Positions 14,155-27,757 of a stretch of 64,000 nucleotides of DNA are shown in pieces. Under the pieces are notes generated by a model. It was not told where the DNA came from and ran no database searches. It saw only the letters and a program-made list of their open reading frames with translations. The stretch's first letter is position 1. Every line of letters begins with the position of its first letter. Made by a program: the position numbers and the translations under genes. Source of the DNA: Tanytarsus gracilentus (Eukaryota; Arthropoda; Insecta; Diptera; Chironomidae); NCBI GenBank assembly GCA_038502055.1, contig JAXRKN010000018.1:248001-312000 (forward strand), read 5' to 3'.

Positions 14155-16122
14155 GAGGTAAGAATTGTAAATATTTTGAAATAAAAATTAAAGTGCTGGA
14201 AACTATAAACAAAAAAAGTTTAAAAATTAAGTAAACAACCCAATTTGTTGTTAATTTGAAAATTGTGATTAAAAATTTCATGCAAAAATTAATATTGCAC
14301 TCAATTTTGTCAATGTGTCAAAAAAATCATTAATCGAGTAAACAACCCAATTTTTTAAATGACTCAATAATGAAGTTTTCTACCCAACTTTATAACTAAA
14401 TTTAAAAAATGCAAAAAAAAGTTTAAAATCAAGCCAACAACCCAATTCCCAAGTTGACCTAAAAACAGCCACAATGTAATTCCCTCTAACGAGTGAGCAA
14501 ATGCGATAAAAAGCTCATTCTGTGATGGGAGAAGATAAAAATCACTTTTTGTCGGCATTTAATGACACCCAACAACAATTTAATGCAATTGAAAATAAAG
14601 TGAAGCGATGCTGCTGTGTTGAATGTCGATATGCTGATGATAGCTGTAATTTTCATGAGAGCGGGGATGTGACGGAGGTGGTTAAAGTTTTGATGACGAA
14701 TTTATTGTTTTTTTTCTTCTATTTTCATTCAAAATCTCTCAACTTCTAAAAATTTAAATCAAGTCAACAACAAATTACTTCTAAATATTCTACGTGTCAA
14801 TTTCGTCCTCAACCCAAAAAAGAGAGAGAAAACTAAACTTTGATTCGAGAGCACACAAATTGCATAAATTATTTGTCGTTCGTATGTAAAAAGCAATTGA
14901 GGATTTTACTCACAGCTCAATGGAAATAAAGTCACATAAAGTGATTTATTTGTGTATGCTGTGCGGAGAAAATGTTGAGCTAAAATTTTTCATGGCAGGT
15001 TGTAAATGTCAATTGAGAGCGATATTTCTTATGGCTTTATGGCTTTCTGGTGCGATCAATGCTTTTAGATTAGTTCCTCTGTGTTTGTTTAGATTTAAAT
15101 GGTTTTGATATTGTTGAGGGAATAAAGTTTAAAGAGAACGTTTTGTGAAATTTACATAAAAATTTAGTAAATTTGAAAATAAATTTGTTAACTTTATAAA
15201 GTTTAAAAATAAATTTGTAAAATATGAAAGAAAATTTATAAAATGTGAAATTAAATTTGTTAAACTTAAAAACTAATTTTGTCTAAATTTAATTAAATAT
15301 TCTTTAAAATTTTAATAAATTTTATTCAAATTTGTAAACTTTCATTAAATTTTAATTAAAATTGAGAATTTTTTAATTAAATGTTTTTTTTACTTTATTT
15401 TGACATTTCTGTAAAAATTTTAATAAAAATATTTCAATAAAAACCTTAAAGCTAAAATTTTTCCTCATTTCTTTTGTCATTGCTTCAAAACTTCAAAACA
15501 TTCCTAACAATCAAGTCCTCAAGCTCGTTTCCATGCTCAAGTTGTCAACAATTTCTCTCCAAACAACATCCGTAAAACTCTGTGAATAAATTTTTCTCTC
15601 GTCTACTTTTTTTTTTCGTATAACCTGAACAACATAACAAAGACACCCGGAAGGCAATTAAAAGAGCTTGTGCATGAAAAATGAGAAAAAATAAATTGCG
15701 TAGGAATTCGAGTGGGAGAAAAATAGTTTGTCATGTTTACAGGATAGCACAGCAAGACACAGATTAAGGTGAATTGACCGTATGCGCTCACCTGGTCGTG
15801 AGGATGTGAAAAATATTCGTGGGTGAAAATAAAATTTTATTCGTGTTTGGTGTTTTTAATTTTTTTGATAAAATTTTTTAAAATTTTCCTTCAAAATTTT
15901 TCATGAATTTTCCTTTCAATCTCAACCATAAACCAACGATTGCTCACCATTTATGCTCACCATTTATGCTCACCATAATGATGCTGATAATGAGACCGTA
16001 AAATGTGTTCACGAAACTTTGAATAATGCATGTTTGTGAGTGTACATCCGCGCTCGACTACAATGACAGGTAAATTATCGTTTGTATTGCTCACATCAAG
16101 CCTCTCCAGCTCCCCGACTGAG
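14155..16122. other. Intergenic AT-rich region
   Basis: No supported gene. It contains several copies of the word 'caacccaatt' around 14,236-14,450 and a small tandem repeat at 15,941-15,977. The last 100 bases become clearly richer in GC towards the putative promoter near 16,154. Confidence 0.55.
15941..15977. repeat. 13-bp tandem repeat, about 3 copies
   Basis: The unit TGCTCACCATTTA is repeated almost perfectly about three times. It is a short minisatellite with no obvious function. Confidence 0.8.
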
Positions 16123-16200
16123 CAGTAATAAAAAATATAGCGCTGCCATAATCAGTTGCGATCGGCGAGCGGCGGTGATAAGACGCGGTGAAAAAAAACT
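16123..16200 (+). promoter_or_regulatory. Putative Inr+DPE core promoter
   Basis: In a GC-rich island within AT-rich DNA, TCAGTT (16152-16157) matches the arthropod initiator. Taking its A (16154) as +1, AGACGC starts exactly at +28 (16181), which fits the downstream promoter element at its required spacing. Upstream there is only a weak AT-rich 'taataaaaaata', so it looks like a TATA-less promoter. The next coding gene on this strand is the GABA transporter. Assigning the promoter to it is an inference. Confidence 0.5.
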
Positions 16201-16348
16201 GCGATTTTGTGACAGATGAGTGAGAATTATTGACTGAAGAAAAAACATTTATTAAAAAATCCAAAAATGAATTTGGAATTGTGAAAAAGTATTTAAAATT
16301 TGGATTAAAATTGAACAGAACTTTTTTTGGGATTGTAACGGAAAAAAT
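16154..16348 (+). other. Gat: Possible 5' UTR exon of the GABA transporter gene
   Basis: The stretch from the putative start site to a GTGAGT donor at 16349 could be a non-coding first exon. A matching acceptor (ttattccaccacag) ends at 23343, just before the transporter start codon. The sequence shows only the signals. The link between the two is inferred. Confidence 0.3.
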
Positions 16349-19300
16349 GTGAGTTGGATTAAAATAAAAATTTAAAGTGGATTTTAAAAAAAAATAATCA
16401 AAAAACTTAAAAATATTTAGAAGAATTTAAAATATTTATTTTTATTTCCCTAATTCAATTAAACTCGTAACAAAAAACTTTTTAATTCTTTAATTATTTT
16501 TGAATCTCAGCAAAATCTTTTCAATGTGAATTACAAAATTTCTCTTTTCCACCGGAAACATCTCATTTATTTTCAAAGAACGCTCTCGTGAGTCATTCAT
16601 TTAAATTCACTCTTTAGACATTTTGCATCCTCGAGAAATTGCAATTTTTTGAACCATGCTATGCTTTTCCGATCTAAGATTAAAATTCACATGCGAAACT
16701 CACTCGGTGAAAATTAGAAAAATGTCTGAGTAAAAAAATTTTTAATTGAATTTTATGTCAAAGCAACGTGGAGAGAAAATTGAGGTATTCCAACTTTAGC
16801 TTGATGAAAAAATATTTAAAAACTTTCATCTAAATTTAAACACTAAAGTTTTCTTGTTATAAAAAGTTTTTTTTTAAATTTTACATTTCAATTTCATTCA
16901 AAACTTTTTGCATACAAAAACGTTTTTCTCACTGCCTTCAGCAAATTTATTTCGCTCAGTTTTAACAATGGAAAAAAACTTCACTCCATGTGGTTGTCAT
17001 TTTCCTCTAAAAAACTGCACAGATTTCATCTCATCATGATGCAATTGATTTGAATCGATTTTAAATTGAATTTTTGGATTGTTTTAAGGTAAATTTTTAA
17101 ATTGATTTAAAGATTTTTAACCTTCAATATTTGAATTTAAAATCGAATTTTTTAGCATAATTTGTTTTTATTTGAATTAAAATTAATTTCTAATTAGGTT
17201 TAAAACTATTTTAAAAACTTAGAAAAATAAAATATTTAAAATTTTTAAATTTTTTTTTGAACTTTTAAATGTTTTAGCTCTGCTAATTTTTTTTACTGAT
17301 ACTTAATTGTAAAAATATTAAATTTTTTTTAAAAAAGTTTTGTTTAAACAACAGTTTATTTTAAATACATTTAAAACGTTGCATTTTTTAAATATTTTTT
17401 GAACGTTAAATTTTTTTTAAAAAGTAATTTTTTAAAAAAATTCAAACATTTTATATTTTTGAAAAAAATTCAAATTTTTGGTTATTTTTTACAATTTTCA
17501 TCTTTTTCTCTTCCACTAATTTTTCTCAATTTACTTCAATATTTTACACTGGTTCAAGCACTGTAAATCCAACTCATGAAATTTATTATATTTTCTTCCC
17601 ACTTCTAATACCATCAAGCATGACTTTAATCTCATCTACTTTTCCCTAGCATAAAATGCATTTTCTGTCTCTCACTCTCACAAGCCACATAAGCCATAAT
17701 CATATTCATACTCATGATAATAAAAATTCGTCCCATGTTGAATGTACAAACTTTGCATAGAAATGAAGTTTTTCTGCTTGCATAAGGGAGAAATTGAATA
17801 AAAAGCTCGAAATGAATATTCTCGAGAGCTTATTTTTACTTTGACGTGCATCAGTGCAGCTGAGATTGATTGTTAAGTGAAGCGTGAAGTGAATTTGAAT
17901 ATTTTGAGCGTGAGAAAGTAAGCAGACGTGAGGATGAGAGAGAACTGGAGATATTGATGAAGGGGAAGTTAGTTAACTCAGAAACAATGGATGAAATTTA
18001 ATTTTTGAGGGTTTAAAATATTTAAAAAAATTTAGAACTTTTAAATTCATGTGTTTAAAATTTAAAAATTTAATTTAAATTATTTCAAATCCTAAAATTT
18101 CTTAATTTAAATTTTTCTTCCCCAATTTTCTCATTTTCTCTCTAAATAACCTCAATGTGCATTTTGGTATGCAAATTTTCTCATTTAAAACTGCTTTAAT
18201 CACATTCCCCTTTTCACAACCCGAGCAGATAAAGTCTGATATGAATATTTTAAACATCATTATCACCTCCAAGTGTGCTGCATTCGTTTTGTGCCAGAAC
18301 TTTTGCACCAATTGCAAATTTTTCTTGAGGCGGGGAAGAAAAATAAACGAAATGCATTAAAAATTTATTTGAACGCTTTTAAATTTTATTTTCAATTTTT
18401 TAACGCTTAAAAAATAAATTATACTAACCAAAAAAAATTAGCGGAGCTACTAAAAATTTTAATTTTTTTTAAACAATGTTAAAAAATTAGCTTTTAATAA
18501 AATTTTACTTTAAAACTTCTACTTAAATTTCTCCAAAGAAAACCAAAATAATTTTCACTCAACTTCAAAACTACAAATTATTCATTATTGTCGACCTTAA
18601 CACACACAAAAAAACATTTTAAGTCGATAAAACAATACAGAAATAAGCGACAGAGATGTTAATGGACTCATGCATGCAACAAAAGCCAAAAAGTGTTTTA
18701 GGATGTGGAAAAAAGAGTTTATTTTTCACTGCGAAAGAGCAGTCGAGTGTGAAAGAAAAACAAACAAAGGAAGAAAACAAGATTTGAAGAGGAAAAAATT
18801 TATGAGGGATTTAAGTGGAAATGAGGATTATGAGAAAAATGTTGAAAGGAAAATTGTGAAGCAAATTTTGAAGTTTTAAGAATTTGAAAATTTTCATGAA
18901 ATTTAATTAAAAAAATACAAAATTCTGAAGAATTTAAAAAAACATGAAACATTTATAAATTTTAGCTTAACAAAAAATAAAAATCAATTTAAACTAATTA
19001 AATTAAAAGTATAGCGAAGTTCTCAAAATTTGCACAAATTTTCATTAATTCAAGTCGATTTTATCATAAAAATAATTTTCTTTTCACATACAGTCAAATT
19101 TTCTCAATCTTCAAAGCTTCACAAACCACCTCGTACACTTTATGAATAAGAGACAAAACATCAAAACAAAAGGATAAAGAAAATGTTCTCAATTGCGACC
19201 GTAAATGTTTTCCACAAGAAAAACAAAGTGACAAATTTATTATGAAAGAATTTTTGGTCGTGTTTACTTGAGCCTTTATTCATCCGCAAAATGAGTTGCG

Positions 19301-22300
19301 GGGAAATTTTTGTCGGTCGTAAAATTATTTTTTTTTGACATGACAAATTTTTTTGTTTTGTTCAAGAATCATTTGCGTGGTTTTTTGGGTCGGAAGATTT
19401 TTTTATGATAAAGTCAAAAAATAAATTCAAAAATTTTTGATTTCAAAAAATTCTTCAACCCTTGCGTCTTTGAAAATTGATTGACTGATTGCCTTGCGAG
19501 AGAACTCGTGAAACTTTTCCCATAAATATTCAACTCTTCAAACTTCTTCGACAGCCTCAATCTCTTTATCAAATTTTATTGGCCTCGAGCATCATCATTG
19601 AGACATTTACTGGCATATTTTCGGTTCACTTGAGATAAGAATGCAAATTGAAGAAGACAAAAGAAATTTTGATTGAGTTGAAAAATGTGTGGGATTTTTT
19701 TTTCGTTTTTAAATTAAAATTTCTTGAAATCACAAAAAAAAAGTTTTTTCCTTTAATCAAAGCTCAGATTGCGTTCGATCGAATTCCAATTTTCCGATTT
19801 ATTTTTAGCTTCAAGATGAGATGAAAAAGTTTTTTTGGTCTTCTCAATTTCTTATCAGTTTTTTCTCGTAAAAGTTTTTTTCTTTGTGGGTTATTGAAGT
19901 GATATGGGAATGAATGTGAAAGAGGGTTTTTTCTGATATTGCGAATGAGATTTTTAATAGCTAAGAAAGTTTTGAGAAAAGTTTTTTTAAATGAAAAATT
20001 TGTAAAAAAATCCAACCTTAAATCATTTTTTTTTCATTTATTTCGACCCTAAATTTTCTCATGACGTCATTATTTAATTTTTCTTTTTGTAGTGGCATTT
20101 TTTTGTTGACCTTGATTGCACGCGAAATTGACTAAATAAATAAATAAATAAATTCTGCAATTTTTTCTCTCTCATTTTCAATTTTCTTTCGTACGAAGCG
20201 TTAGACCAACATCATCATTCATCCATTAGCAGACACACAAATAAAATATTGATACTCACATTCGTTTATTCGTTCGCAAGTCGGTTACGATAAAAAAGTT
20301 TTTTTCTTCTCTCTTTGCTCGATAATCAAATTATTAATGAGAAACTTTCAATTGGATTTATTTAGGGCTTTTCCGAAGCTCATTACAGATGAAATTTTAT
20401 TTATTGGAGAGGATTTGTGAATTATTTAGTTGTGAATTGATTTAAAAAGGAGAAAAATTGTTGAAATTTTGTGAAATTCGGAACTCTAAGTTAAAAAATA
20501 TTTTTCGCAACAAGTTGCAACATTTTTTAAAATTGCAATAAATCTCTATTCATAAAATCATTAAAATCCATTTGTCTCACCGCAAAATTTACAGTTCGTC
20601 CATCAATTCAATTTTAATTGAAATAAAAACGTTCCCATAAATTTTATTTTCGCACTGATTCATTCGATGAGTTTTATTGGACGCGATAAATTTAATTTCC
20701 AAGTTGTTTTTAATTGCATTCGAGTGAGAAAAATGGTATCGATGATTTTTGTTTATTGTATTTTTAATTGAGATTTAATTGGAGTGGAATTAAAATGCAA
20801 ATAAAGTGCAACAAAGTTTTAATAAATTTAAATACAAATTGATCAAATTTAATTTTTTGAAACAGAAAAAGTTTCTGTTCACACCGAAAAAGTTTCGAAA
20901 GAAGATTAAAATTTAATTTGGGGGAGAAAAAGCTACAAATTGAGCTTAAATTGATACAAATCGATGCGACAGAAGTTTATCAGAAAAGTTTTCGATTTCA
21001 GAAGCAATTAAGTGGATATTGAGAGACTTTTCGAAAGAGATTAAATTTAATGGAGGAAAAATTATGTTGAAAAACTTTTAAAGAGAAATTTTTCAAAAAC
21101 TTTATCAAAATATTTTCCAACAATTAAAATTTTCTTCCTTTTATGCAAATTTAATAAATTCAAATTTTCCTCCAATTTTCATCCCATATTTTATGTTTTT
21201 TCACATTTTAAACTTAAATTTCCTCACCTTTATGAACTCCATTAAGTTTTCCTCTTCATTTGAATTAAATAAAAAATCTTCCATCTATTTTATGCACAAC
21301 ATCATGCCTTTCCAAGTCCAGAGCGAGTTGCCGATGAAGACTATGAGAATTAATGAATTCAGTCAACTCTGAATGATCTCATGAATTTTTCATCTTTAGA
21401 GTTGCAGAGGGAAATTTTCTTGTCTTTCACCTTTTTGCAATTTTATTCATGAAATGTTCATGAATTGAAATTTTAAATTTAATGCAGAATTTAATTAAAA
21501 AATAATGCTGGAAAATTTTGTTAAACAAACATGAAAAAAATTGATTTTTAGTCAAGAAAATTTCAACCTCCAGAAAATAAACTTTTTCATCTCCTTCGAA
21601 CAGCACAAAATTAGAAATTCCAATCACATAAAATTTTATCGTCACTGACCGGAGATAAAATGACTAATGTCATGCTCAACATTCACGAACACAGATAAAA
21701 AATTTATTTTTCGTAGTAAACAAAATTCTAAATATAAAACTCAGCATAGCTAAAAATTTGCTGCCGTCACCGGAAATGATTCATTAGAGAGACTCACTCG
21801 GACTTTGTGGAGGGGTCAAATTTACTCTTTAATTGATTTTCTCAACTTTTTTATGTCAATTTAAAATAATTTTGGGTTGAATGAAAAAAAAATCAAAAAA
21901 TTGTTTGAAAAAGTTTTCGAGAACTTGAAAAGAAAAAAGTTTAATTGAGTTAATTTTGTGAAATGTTCGAGTTGACTTTGTTGCGATTTAAATATTAAGT
22001 GAAAAAGTTTTGAAGAATCAAATTGAGCTTTAATGACATGAAATTTTTTAGGAAGGATTTTTGAAACGAATTTTTTGGTTGTTAATAAAAATTTAATTTT
22101 AAATTTGAATTTTTAAAATCAATTTTTTATGATACTTTAGAAATTAAAATTAAATGTTTTTAATATTTTTAAAAAATTAACTACTTAATTATTTATTTAA
22201 ATAAGTTTAAAATCTCTTAAAATACAAATCAAAACTTTTTTATTATTTTCCCAAGCAAAAATTAAATTGTCTTCTTAATTTACTCAAATCATAGTTTGAC

Positions 22301-23343
22301 CTCTTAGCCTCGCTTCTTTCTTCATCTCTTAACCTCTCTCCAATTACTCATACAAAGCACATTCGAGCCAGATGATGATGTGTGATATGAACTTACTGTC
22401 ATGTCAAATGAGAAAAATAAAATAAACTTACTAACAGACTGAGAGTCGCCGGCAGCTTACACAAATAGGAAAAAATGATTTGATATTTTTTTTTGCTTAA
22501 TTAAGAAAAAATTAATTAATTAGGATTAAAGCTGGAAAATTATGAAAAAATCAATTTTATAAATTATATTTTTAAAAACTTAAGAAAATTTTCAATTTAT
22601 ATTTGCAAATTTTTTCGCTCAAGTTTTAGTTCAAAATATTTTATTAAAATTCTCTCAAATCCATCAAAAATTATCTTGACTCTAATTTAATTCTTGGAAC
22701 ATCTAAAAACTGCACATCTTCGCATACTTTCTTCAATCTTTCACTCAACCAATTGACCCTAATTTAATAATCTCACTCACAACACTTTTGGCAGCTTCGA
22801 ATGACAAATTTCATCAAGTCACAAGCAAAGTATCCAAAACATTTAAATAGTTCCGGTTTTGTTGATTTTCCAATTGACACACAGCGTCAGTTTGTGATAT
22901 GCTTGATTGAATTTAAACCGAATATAGCCTGAAAATTGAGAGTGAGAAGATAAACATGAATGAGCATCTGTTCGAGTTAGTGAAATGAGATTGTGATAAC
23001 GATAGCGATGGATTTGGGCTGACCATATGATTTTAGATATAAAAATATTAAATTTTTAAATTTCCATTTTTTTCTAGTCTTTACCAAAAAATTTAATTTT
23101 TAAATTAAAAAAATTTCTTAAACTCTTTAAGGTCTAACCCTGTCCATATCCTCTTCACCCCACCTTTTATTTTCTCCATTAAACGAAAATCTCAAATATC
23201 CGGCAATAAAAAATAAAACTCACGCCACAAATATCAGTTACACACTTTTTTCGCCATTATTCACTTTAGATCTGCACGCGGTGCTCTCACACCAAATTTA
23301 ATTCCGGATGTTTCATATGAAATTTTCATTTATTCCACCACAG
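16349..23343 (+). other. Non-coding region, possibly a long 5' intron
   Basis: About 7 kb of AT-rich DNA with no supported exon on either strand. If the 5' UTR exon at 16154-16348 is real, this is its intron and would be a natural place for neural or glial enhancers. Otherwise it is intergenic. A TCAGTTAC initiator-like word at 23234 is an alternative closer start site but has no clear DPE or TATA box. Confidence 0.4.
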
Positions 23344-23468
23344 ATCGCTGGTCGTCTCGGGAGTCGGAGCGGAGCTTTTTTGTTTTTATTTTTATCCATT
23401 CGGCACCGCCTGAAGTGCTGTAAATAAAATTTGTAGTTAAGAAAAATAGAAAAAAGTGTGTTCATAGA

Positions 23469-26165
23469 ATGACGAACTCGGAAGATGTTGAACTTCGTCA
23501 TAAGCACGATGACGTCGAAATTCAGAGTTCATCGGGGCAACAATCACAGTCCACAACAGTAGCCGTAAGTTTGGGAGTTTAACGAGCAAATTTGAAATTA
23601 TATAAAATATTTTTAGATAAAAAACACAAAGTCAGATGACGATCCACTGTTACGTGGCACGTGGGGGAGTAAACTTGACTTTGTCCTCTCCGTCGTAGGT
23701 CTTGCCATTGGTCTTGGCAATGTGTGGCGATTTCCTTATCTGTGTTACAAAAATGGAGGTATGAACATTTACTGGAATTTATATGACTTTATTTTTTTTA
23801 AATTCCTGGAATATTAAATTTTTCAAGAATTTCAACAAAAAATAAAATAAATTTCATTTTTCCTGGATTTTTAAAATAAAATTCTTGGAATTTAAATTTT
23901 TCTTGAATTTTTAAAATAAAAATTACTGGATTTCAAATTTTTAAATAAAATTCTTCCAGGTGGCGCTTTTCTTATACCATACTTTGTCACCCTCATCCTC
24001 GCCGGCGTTCCAATGTTCTTTATGGAGCTCGCTCTCGGTCAAATGTTGACAATCGGTGGACTTGGTGTATTTAAAATTGCGCCAATATTCAAAGGTAAAC
24101 TTTATCCTCTCAATTTATCACTCGAGTAGCAAACAAAAACCCTCTTTTACCCTTTAAATAAAGGCATTGGATATGCGGCAGCTGTCATGTCATGTTGGAT
24201 GAATGTTTATTACATTGTCATCCTTGCGTGGGCCATTTTCTACTTTTTCATGTCGATGCGATCGAAATTGCCGTGGAGTACGTGCGACAATTTATGGAAT
24301 ACGTATACGTGTGTCAATCCCTACTTGAGAAAGAACATTTGCTTCGATCGACAATGGACAATGGCAAACGGTACGATGGCCATGACGAAGATTTGCACGT
24401 TGGGTGGAAAAAATGTCTCGGCAAGTGTGTTGACCGATCCGGTTAAGGTGAAACTTTTTTTAATTACATTTTTCTGAGGATTAATAAAAAAATGAATTTC
24501 AGGAATTTTGGGAACGTCGTGCGTTAATGATTTCACCGGGCATTGAGGAAATTGGAAATGTTCGTTGGGAATTGGCGGGAACTTTATTGCTCGTGTGGAT
24601 TTTGTGTTATTTCTGTATTTGGAAGGGAGTTAGATGGACTGGAAAGGTAAAATATCTTTTTAAAGTGTTCATAAATTATTTTGAATATTTTTCAGGTTGT
24701 TTATTTCACCGCTCTATTTCCTTACGTTCTTCTCACAATTCTTCTCATTCGTGGAATTACACTTCCTGGTGCAATGGAGGGAATTCGATTTTATATTACG
24801 CCAAATCTCACGAAACTTCGAGAGGCTGATGTGTGGATCGATGCAGTCACTCAAATCTTCTTCTCATATGGTCTCGGCTTGGGAACTTTGATGGCTCTTG
24901 GAAGTTACAATAAGTATCACAATAATGTCTATAAGTGAGTTTAAAATTTATTTTAACATCAGAAAGTTTATTTTGTTTTATTACTCAGAGATGCGGTCAT
25001 AGTTTGTACGGTCAACTCATCGACTTCAATGTTTGCTGGTTTTGTGATTTTCTCCGTTGTTGGATTTATGGCTCATGAGCAGCAGAAACCAGTGTCTGAG
25101 GTGGCGGCGTCGGGTGAGTCAATTTTCAACATTCTTCATGAAATTTAAAATTTTGCATGAGTCCAAAGAAATTTAATTAAATTTTCCACAAAATTTATTA
25201 TAAATTTAAAAAAAACTTGGATGCAAGTGAATAAAAACTTGGATGCAAGTGAATAAAAACTTGTATGCAAGTAAAAAAACTTCTGCAATTAAAATCATTT
25301 AAAACTCATCAATTTCTTTCAGGTCCCGGTCTCGCTTTTCTCGCCTATCCATCAGCAGTTCTCCAACTACCTGGAGCACCCGTTTGGAGTTGTCTTTTCT
25401 TCTTCATGCTGCTATTGATCGGTCTCGACTCTCAATTCTGTACTATGGAAGGTTTCATTACCGCCATGGTCGACGAATGGCCTCACTTACTCCGCAAGCG
25501 AAAGGAAATTTTCATCGCTATCGTTTGTGTCATCAGTTACTTTGTGGGATTTGCTTGCATCACTCAAGGCGGAATGTACATGTTCCAAATTTTAGACTCT
25601 TACGCTGTCAGCGGTTTCTGTCTGCTGTTCTTGATGTTCTTCGAGTGCATTTCAATTTCGTGGTGCTATGGCATTCAGAGATTCTATGATGGCATCAAGG
25701 ACATGATCGGATATTATCCAATGAAATGGTGGAAATTCTGCTGGTGCATCACAACGCCGAGCATTTGCTTTGTGAGTTTTGCTAATATTTTAACGTATTT
25801 TTTTAAATTAGTTATTCAAATTTTTTTAAAACGTTAATAATTTATTTCAGGGTGTTTTCATCTTCAACATCGTTCAATGGACTCCGGTTAAATATTTAGA
25901 TTATGAATTTCCATGGTGGGCTCACGGCTTTGGATGGTTTACAGCTTTAAGCTCTATGTTGTGCATTCCTGGATATGCAATTTGGCTCTGGCAGAGAACT
26001 CCCGGCGACACACTTGAGGTGAGTTGGAATTTGTATAAATTTAAATTTAATTAATTTTAAATTAAATTCTAGAAAATTCGCTTGATTGTCCGCATTGACG
26101 ACGATGTGCATTCCCTTCGTGAAAAGATGCATCTTCGTGCGAAGAAACTCGGTGAAAAAATGTAA
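23469..26165 (+). CDS. Gat: GABA transporter (SLC6 family)
   Basis: Ten coding exons: 23469-23564, 23617-23758, 23960-24094, 24164-24447, 24503-24646, 24696-24934, 24989-25113, 25323-25771, 25851-26018, 26073-26165, giving 624 aa, about the usual size. This sodium- and chloride-coupled plasma-membrane symporter clears the neurotransmitter GABA. TM1 carries [20 protein letters not shown] (about residues 64-83), the SLC6 signature with the CYKNGGG form typical of GAT2/3-type transporters. TM6 has QIFFSYGLGLG and TM8 has LDSQFCT, keeping the Ser, Gln and Thr that line the GABA site in GAT1. The large extracellular loop 2 has two Cys and N-glycosylation sites (NGT, NVS). WKGVRWTGKVVYFTALFPY and VAASGPGLAFLAYP are close to other GATs. 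The cytoplasmic tail is short. Transport of another amino acid is possible but less likely. Confidence 0.92.
25212..25279. repeat. 22-bp tandem repeat in a transporter intron
   Basis: Three near-identical copies of aaaaacttggatgcaagtgaat lie in the intron between coding exons 7 and 8 of the GABA transporter gene. It is probably a neutral minisatellite. Confidence 0.85.
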
Positions 26166-27046
26166 ACTTTAAACTTTTTATTATTATCGACAACCGCTGG
26201 CATTCACAATGAGCCGTTACGATCGAAATGCAGTGATGATTTTAGTGGATCTCAAGATTTAAAGACGATTAAAAAATCATCATGAAAAATTTTAATTTTT
26301 TCTTCTAAAACTCTGATTGAGTTCATATAAAAGTAACTTATGCACTCGATCGACAATAATTTTTACCTTTTAAAGACTTGGAGCAAAAAAGTATTGGAAC
26401 CGATGAAAACTCTCGTAAAAAATGGTCCAGAAGACTTTGAGTAAAAAGTTTGTTAGCTGGAAATGTTGTGGATTCAAGATTGATTAAAGTTTTATTGAAA
26501 AATATTAATTTATTTCATCTCAATCCAACTCTAATCACACTCAACGTTCTCATCCGGCTAATGACACCCAAAAAAATTCCCCCTAAAAATTGCAAATTAA
26601 AAAAATCAAAAAAATAATAATTTAAATTTTAAGTTCATTCAGTTTTAAGTCAAATGTTTACATTAATAATGAGAAAAAATTATTTTATCATCATTTTGTG
26701 AAATTTAAGTGAAATAAAGGGCACCGCAAAAAATACATTTAGATTAAAAGTTTAATGGAAAAGAAAAATTTTGTTTTTTATTGACTTTTTAGTTACAGGA
26801 TAATTTTTCATTAAATAATTAATTAATGAGAATTTTTTTAAAAATAAAAATCATAGAAGATAAAATTGAGGGACTATAAAAAAAATTCTAGGGTTAAAAT
26901 TTACAGAAATGATCAGTTATTTATTTGGGTTCGGGGGGATCTTAAATCCGCGTTCGATATTTTTTTTTTATTCAAATATTTAAGTTTTTAAAATAAAGGT
27001 TTAAAGTGCTCAATGGTGAATTTTTTTTCTTTTAAATGAACCTTTC
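26166..27046. other. 3' flank of the GABA transporter gene
   Basis: Probable 3' UTR and intergenic DNA. An AATAAA poly(A) signal is present in 'gtgaaataaagg' near 26,710. No gene was seen. A GC-rich patch with 'ttcggggggatc' lies near 26,930. Confidence 0.5.
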
Positions 27047-27120
27047 GGGTCCCGGTCGGTTTCAGGTCTTTCATTCCCGGGATCCCGAAATTTGAAATCC
27101 CGGGATTTTCGAAACCTCTA
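27047..27120. repeat. GC-rich inverted repeat around CCCGGGATCCCG
   Basis: A run of about 70 bp contains several inverted CCCGGGATc/CCCGGGATt units (for example 27076-27088 against 27098-27107) around a gaaatttgaaat core. Its composition is unlike its surroundings. It directly abuts the left end of MITE copy 2, which suggests an older mobile-element fragment or a nested insertion. Confidence 0.5.
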
Positions 27121-27256
27121 GTTGCATTGTAATCGAGTAAAACTTACATTACAAAAAGTTTAAGTTAATTAATTACTTTTCATACAAAATTTATGGAATT
27201 TTCAAAAATTAAATTACATGTAATTTTTTTTAATTTTTTGTAATTGGCCATCTCTG
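27121..27256. mobile_element. hAT-like MITE, copy 2 (degraded left end)
   Basis: The interior gcattgtaatcgagtaaaac and the right end taattggccatctctg match the other copies. The left terminus is lost next to the GC-rich inverted repeat. Confidence 0.7.
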
Positions 27257-27757
27257 AAAATTTCAAAAAGTTTGCAAAAATTCTGAGCTTTTTGAAGTTT
27301 TCAAATTTTTAAAATACAAATAATCATTAAAATTAGAAAATAATTTTTAATTTTTAGTAGAAACATATTTATCAAATATCTCACAACGAAAGCTTTTTTG
27401 GTGATACTTTTTACTTCATGTGCTTCTCACTAGATGGCTTCAATTTTTATCATTTTTTATCTCAAACTATTTTGTGACGTTTGATATGAGATTAATTTAT
27501 AAGTGAGTTTGTGCATAATTTTGTATTAAAAAATTGTCTTTTTAAAAATGTCATTTTGATGAAAAATTATTGAAATCTTTATGCAAAATTTTTCTTTTTT
27601 CTTTTATGCAAAGACTCCATAAGCTATGAGAAAAAACATTAAAAATTTAAAAAATTATTAAATTTTTAAAAAACTAGATATTAAATTAAATTTAATAAAT
27701 TATTTAAATTTAATAACTTAAAAATGAAGCCTTGACTAATTGTAAAAGGGTCAGCTC
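27257..27757. other. Intergenic AT-rich region
   Basis: Nothing recognised. It may include the 3' UTR, or a further 3' exon, of the gene at 27,758-28,240. Confidence 0.4.

Noticed and set aside
18102..18879. Several 60-70 codon open frames on both strands
   Set aside because: They overlap on opposite strands, are Lys/Phe-rich and show no domain or signal peptide.
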